Positions 59,264 through 64,000 of a DNA stretch of 64,000 bases are shown one piece after another (position 1 is the stretch's first letter; each line of letters starts with the position of its first letter). Origin of the DNA: Breviolum minutum Mf 1.05b.01 (Eukaryota > Sar > Dinophyceae > Suessiales > Symbiodiniaceae); the NCBI GenBank assembly GCA_000507305.1, contig DF239152.1, forward strand, positions 253,461 to 317,460, given 5' to 3'. A program made the position numbers and the translations under genes. The notes below the pieces were generated by a model that saw nothing but the letters and a program-made list of their open reading frames with translations, searched no databases and had not been told where the DNA came from.

Positions 59264-61092
59264 TCAATACTCCGCATCTTCAAACTCTGCGTAGCTATCA
59301 TCATCTTCATCTTCGAGCTCTTCATCGCCTTCGACCTTGGAGTCCAAGTAGTCCAGAAGAGACATGCCATGGGTACCATTGCTGGAAAATACATGGGCAA
59401 ATTGCTGGAAAAGATATGGGTTAATACATTAGGAAAATATTGGAAATATACTTCGAAATCCTGATTGGTTAAAGTTCATTGAAATCCTGATTCGTTAAAA
59501 GTTCCGGTCTTTTGATTGAAATTCGGCGATCTGATAGTCTATATTACTATATGAATACATAATCGGATTTCATCCCCGAGCAAGGAATTTTTGTCATTGC
59601 TCAAGTGGTGAAGCGAAAGACCAAAAACAATTGGGCAACCCCCGATTGATCCAACGGGAGGCCCAAAAAATGAATCAATGATGAAGTATGAATGAGTTCA
59701 TTGATTCATACAAATTAATTGAAACATATATAGATGGCACAGTCCCTACATTTTCGTTTATAAGGACCCTTTACTAAGCTATCTTTTGGTATCTGTGTAA
59801 TCTATTTTTTAAGGTACTCGAGCTATCTTCAGTACAGAAATAATTCTTTGCACTCTAGACAAGAGTTCCTCATGTAGCAGAACAACCATTTGAACACCAA
59901 AATCGTTCAAAACATTCGATTTTGCAAAGTATCGGACGAAAAGAACAGCACTTCTATTGACAATTTGGTTCCAACCCCCCCCAAAGAGAATGGCGTTCGG
60001 ACGTCCCACCAAGACACGTATTGTGGATAAGCCTCTTCGAAAGAGACCACGTCTACTGGCTCGTCTGGTGCCTCCACGTCAGGAATTGTGGGTGGAATCT
60101 CCTTCCCCTTCGAAGCCTTGAAAATTAACAGCAGTTGAACCTAAAAATCACAACAATTGGAAATGAAAGTCTTGGAAATCTCCATTTGTTCCATGGTGGG
60201 GTATTCATGGAACTTTGGTGAATGCACTGAATGCCCAGGAAGTTTATAGGAAGTTTTAAGTCGACACCCCCAAAAAAAGCTGCTCCCCGTTTCCCACATA
60301 TAATCCATGGGACGATTGTATATCTACCTACATGAATGGTTGATTTTGATGGGAAATTAGCAGGTTAAATATCCCGTTCTTCCCATGGATCCGTCATGGG
60401 CCCTATGAATCTGGGGAATCCTTGCGACCGAATGTTGAGAAGTCGACTCCGGACCCATTTTACATGGTAATCTTTTCTAGTTGGTGGTTGAACCAACCCA
60501 TTTGAAAAAGATGTCCTCGTCAAATTGCATCATGAAACCCCAGGGATGGGGATGAAAATAAAAAATCATTGAAACCACCACCTAGTTTTTGTTGAGCCTC
60601 AAAAGAAAAACAACATGGAGAGGAACATCGACCTTCACCCGCAGTTTTCTCCCCTATACTTGGAGGATCATCCCATGACTTGGATACGTGGTTAACAACC
60701 ATGGTGATCGTAAGTCCCCTAAGGATCGGGTTGTTCCTCTTCTTAAATGGCCAAACTTCATGGCTTCTTTTCATGGGGCTGATCCTAACTACTTGGTCTA
60801 CTTACACCCCTAAAGTTTAACATAGCCCCTGCAAATAATGGTTGGAAGATGACTTTCCTTTTGGGGCCCGGCAATTTTTTCAGGGACGAACTGTTTAACT
60901 TCCGGGGAGCAAAAGTCCTGGGATGGTCCTGCAAGTAATTTGAGGAATCAAAATCCTAGCCTCTGCCACTGCATCTGCAGCTGTTCTTACCTCGCTTTCA
61001 ATGAGACCCAAATCGCGCAAGAGCGACGAGAAGGCCGGCGGCCGTTGGAGAAAGTCCTCGGGTGTTTTGCTGCGGCGCGGCGAAAAACCCAA
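59264..61092 (-). CDS. multi-exon gene with acidic C terminus, unknown
   Basis: Exons on the minus strand: about 61065-60991 (KTPEDFLQRPPAFSSLLRDL, strong GTAAGA donor), 60116-60003 (KEIPPTIPDVEAPDEPVDVV and EEAYPQYVSWWD, donor GTCCGA, 38 codons), and the terminal exon 59381-59264 (MSLLDYLDSKVEGDEELEDE, ending EFEDAEY with TGA at 59266-59264). The tail is strongly acidic. Introns contain MITEs at 60303-60400, 60477-60585 and 60657-60797. Possible upstream exons lie at about 61385-61270 (TREDFSTLGPRFRELLRVGG, which resembles the 61.0-kb exon) and 62038-61880 (SDVKAGAFYGDLWAEALAID), but for those two the plus strand competes. No family recognised. Confidence 0.5.
60303..60400. mobile_element. 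MITE, CATAGGATCC relative
   Basis: TCCATGGGACGATTGTATATC to TCCCATGGATCCGTCATGGG, with AATGGTTGATTTTGATGG inside. Confidence 0.6.
60477..60585. mobile_element. MITE, GTTGGTGGTTTCAACC family
   Basis: CTAGTTGGTGGTTGAACC to CATTGAAACCACCACCTAG. Confidence 0.7.
60657..60797. mobile_element. MITE, TACTTGGAGGATCATCC family
   Basis: TACTTGGAGGATCATCCCATG to GGGGCTGATCCTAACTACTTGG, with the family block GTAAGTCCCCTAAGGATCGG. Confidence 0.7.
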
Positions 61093-61225
61093 CAAAAAAC
61101 ACATGGGGTGAAAAATTCACCGTGGGTAAGTTGTTCATATTCAAAGTTTTTAGGGTGAGTTTTGGGGAGTCCACTTTTCATTTGCTACCTTTTGATGTCA
61201 GTCATGCAATCTCTAAGAATGAACA

Positions 61226-61278
61226 TCAACCATCAACCCAACATCAACCCAACATCAACCCAACATCAACCCAACCCA
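61226..61278. repeat. minisatellite, 11-bp unit
   Basis: About four tandem copies of CAACCCAACAT. Confidence 0.85.
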
Positions 61279-62368
61279 GCCTGGATCGCATTGCCAGGGG
61301 CACGTCCTCCACCAACACGTAAGAGTTCTCGAAAACGTGGACCCAGCGTCGAAAAATCCTCCCGAGTTTGTTTTTGTTGCAGCGTTTCCACTGGTTTTCA
61401 CTCCAAAAAATTCATGCATCTTTCGAATGTTTTTTTTGGCGGCCGAAACCGACCTACCCTCCCGCACTTTATTAAATAGTGAAATGATGAATCAGTTGGA
61501 TGGCCCGTCAAGGGGGGAAAAGCATCCATGGTTAGTGGTGCCTTATGTTTCATCACCTTAATGTTTAGCTCAACAACTTCTAGCTCCAAGAATAGATTAT
61601 ATATCATCCATTATGCGAATCCCTTACTAATCAACCAATCATTCATCTGTTTTTGTTAAGCTAAGCCTTCTTTTGCTAGTCTTTTGCTCTTCTTTCTCCC
61701 AAAACACATATGACCGACAGCTGCCAATTACACCCCTGAAAACTAACATGGAATCTGAAAATACATTCTTGGAAAAGGCAAAACATCGACCCAAAATCCA
61801 TCCAATGTTTTGATTGGCTGGGAAGAGCCCTTCGTCCATATTTTTGTTGCAGCGTGGAAGTGGAACCCCTTAGCATGTGTTTGGTTGCAATGTTTGGAGG
61901 CCCGCCTCCTCTTCCAGAAAAAGGCTAAAGATATCAATCGCCAAAGCTTCCGCCCACAAATCACCATAGAAGGCACCAGCTTTCACATCACTATTGAAGG
62001 CTTGGCTACAGAGCTCGCGATCCTTCCGAGTTTTTTTGCTTCAGGGGACAGTTGGATGTACCCCGATCCCAACGTACCCCTAGAGAACACCAGCTAAATA
62101 CCATGGGTAGACTGTTAGGGGTACACCCCATGGTCATTATTTGGGGGGGGTGGCCCGAAGGGCCATCAATCAAATGGGAATGGAAAAATACCATCAATGA
62201 TGGGGTACTATTCTATGACTTTTAGATAATGATTTTTGACATACAGGGACCCTTGAAATGATGTCACGATGTCCGACTGTCGGTTGTGGGTTCATTTTTT
62301 TTCGAATTGCAATTCTTCATCGAATCATCTTCTGTACTACACTGCTTTGTTTTTTTTTTCCGGGGGGG

Positions 62369-62517
62369 TACTTGGAGGATCATCCTAGTTGGTAAGTGGT
62401 TAGTAACTCCCATTTAGAAGTCATTTAGTCCGTTTGGAAGGGGAACAACCCTACTTAGGGGACTTATCAACCATGGTTATGAACCACGTATCCAAGTCAT
62501 GGGATGATCCTCCAAGT
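62369..62517. mobile_element. MITE, TACTTGGAGGATCATCC family
   Basis: TACTTGGAGGATCATCCTAG mirrors ATGGGATGATCCTCCAAGT; inverted interior relative to 60657-60797. Confidence 0.8.
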
Positions 62518-62733
62518 GGAGAGGGAACATGGGGAAATTTCGCCAAGATTGTTTCACCCTGGAAAATTAACATGGAACAAAAAAATGGAGATTTGGTTCA
62601 GATCTTGTTGCTTTTCAGTTCGATGATTTCTAGGTTCAACCGCCATGCCGTTAATTCTCATGGGGTGTTTTTGGATTTGACCAAACTTATCTGAACCACG
62701 AAAAAAAGGCCCCTGGTTGTTTAGGGTATATAG

Positions 62734-64000
62734 GGAGCGGTCAGATCTCTTCATGAACATCATAATGGGACATCACCTATTTTACATCTATCTTTAGTTG
62801 AACACCCCAGCAGTGATCCAGGCTATCATGCTCTTTGGGCAACAATTCGTGATTTTCGAAATTACATGCCTAAGGATTCAGCATTGTGCATCTTGGAGAA
62901 AATTGCCCGACCTAGTCTTCGCGTCAAACCTGAAGTAGGCCCTTGCAGTGTGTTACTTCATAGAATAAATCAGATTAGGTGGCATTGGGATATTGTTGAC
63001 TGCACTTTTAAAGACCATCATTTAATACCTATTGATATTTGGGAATGTTCCATCCAGGAACTTGGCATTCGTATGACTGAAGCATGGCAAACTCGCGTTG
63101 CATCGGAATTAGCCTGGCGAAAATCTATGGGGGGGCTTGAACACACATGCCCTAAAGTTTCAGCTAGGAAAATCACACGTAGCCCCCAAGATGATAGTAT
63201 CCTTAGAACAGTGCAAAACGGTACATTCTTTACGGCAGACCATCTCAAACATCGCACCCAAGGTCAAGACACAACATGCATGTTTTGTGGTGCACCTGAT
63301 AATGTGGAACATCGAATGTGGCATTGTCCAGTCTTAGAACCAGCTAGGAAAAGTTGTCCATCCACATTTCGTGAAGCAATCGCCACCATGACCCCCGCAG
63401 CAAAAAATCATGGATGGCTACCTGAACCACAGTCCTTGTGGCCCTTTAGGAAAATGCTAGTAAAATTGCCTGATAATTCCTTCCAACCAAATCTTCCTAC
63501 TGAAATACCAGATTTCCTTGAGCTCTTCACTGATGGGTGTTGCCTTCAACCCAAATCCTCTTTGTGTCGACTTAGTGCGTGGGGGGTTGTATTAGCTACA
63601 CCAGGGGATAAAAAGGAATTCGTAGCAGTATCCTCAGGAATCCTGGCGGGTTTTCATCAGACGGTTGCAAGAGCAGAACTAAAAGCAGCCATAGCAGCTA
63701 TCAGGGCAGCAATATATGCAGATAGACCGTTTAGACTTTGGATAGATAATGCTTTTGTCGTAAAGACCATACGTAAATGCATTTGTTGGCCATTGTGGGA
63801 AGTCAGACCTTCAAAAGCGAATCATGATTTAATTGCAGAACTTCAATCCATGCTGAGGTTAGCAAATAATCTGTTTCATGGGGTTTGCAAAGTCAATAGC
63901 CATCAGCATTGTGATACAACAACACCATGGTACAACAGATGGGCTTTTCAGGGAAACGATGCAGCAGACAGAACGGCATCAACAGCTTTTGGAGACCAAC
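62734..64000 (+). mobile_element. LINE retrotransposon, C-terminal part: zinc knuckle and RNase H (partial)
   Basis: One frame is open from just after a TAG (62731-62733) to the window end, 422 codons. It holds a zinc-binding block CMFCG followed by EHRMWHCP (from 63277), typical of the region after the reverse transcriptase in LINEs, and an RNase H domain with its four acidic residues: Asp in LFTDG (63532), Glu in ARAELKA, Asp in LWIDNA and Asp in GNDAADR. RNase H removes the RNA strand from the RNA/DNA hybrid during copying. The reverse transcriptase itself is absent on the left, so the copy is 5'-truncated or interrupted; the right end lies beyond the window. The frame is intact, which suggests a fairly young insertion. 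No introns. Confidence 0.85.

Noticed and set aside
1..64000. Dinoflagellate spliced-leader (SL) gene or relict SL insertions
   Set aside because: I looked for the CATTTTGGCTCAAG core while reading and did not see it; absence is by eye only.

Overview
The window looks like nuclear DNA of a dinoflagellate, most likely of the Symbiodiniaceae/Polarella type. The reasons are: genes cut into many small exons; splice donors that include GC and GA as well as GT; runs of genes on one strand; no operon or ribosome-binding-site structure; an RCC1-type repeat protein of the kind abundant in these algae; a cytosine-C5 methyltransferase; a DUF7869-like gene; and very dense short hairpin transposons (MITEs). 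No virus, CRISPR array, rRNA, tRNA or spliced-leader gene was seen. Species is not determined. All exon models were built by eye from phase, splice signals and protein-like reading frames, so splice sites are predictions.

Layout. 1-2.5 kb: one possible exon at the left edge, then repeats. 2.5-7.3 kb: a minus-strand gene of unknown function; its nine located donors are all GT, and its last five exons (4081 to 2522) join in phase to a stop. 7.8-8.6 kb: MITEs and possible upstream plus-strand exons. 8.7-26.4 kb: an 18-kb block of plus-strand genes in which I saw no MITEs. It holds a complete 15-exon DNA (cytosine-5) methyltransferase (8695-11452), a DUF7869-like gene with transposase-like motifs (11769-15040), and a long unrecognised gene or gene pair (15233-26428). 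26.4-35.6 kb: mostly MITEs plus a truncated minus-strand RCC1-repeat gene with one N. 35.6-62 kb: small exons, nearly all minus strand, scattered between MITE-filled introns or spacers; the clearest are at 38.7, 43.9-44.2, 51.4, 53.9-54.2, 56.7-57.9 and 59.3-61.1 kb. 37.1-37.6 kb: a 456-bp imperfect palindrome. 62.7-64.0 kb: the C-terminal part of a LINE polyprotein (zinc knuckle and RNase H), cut by the window end.

The most interesting unit is 8.7-26.4 kb. A DNA-modifying enzyme sits next to a transposase-like gene with only 0.2-0.3 kb between genes. The first two genes use mostly GC or GA donors, the three predicted proteins all start with short acidic Ser/Asp/Glu-rich tails, and the block lacks the MITEs that crowd both flanks. 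It could be a mobile or recently arrived module that carries its own cytosine methyltransferase. That is inference. Several MITE families also have intron-like ends (GT...AG), and one appears to supply the acceptor of an exon, as expected for introner elements.
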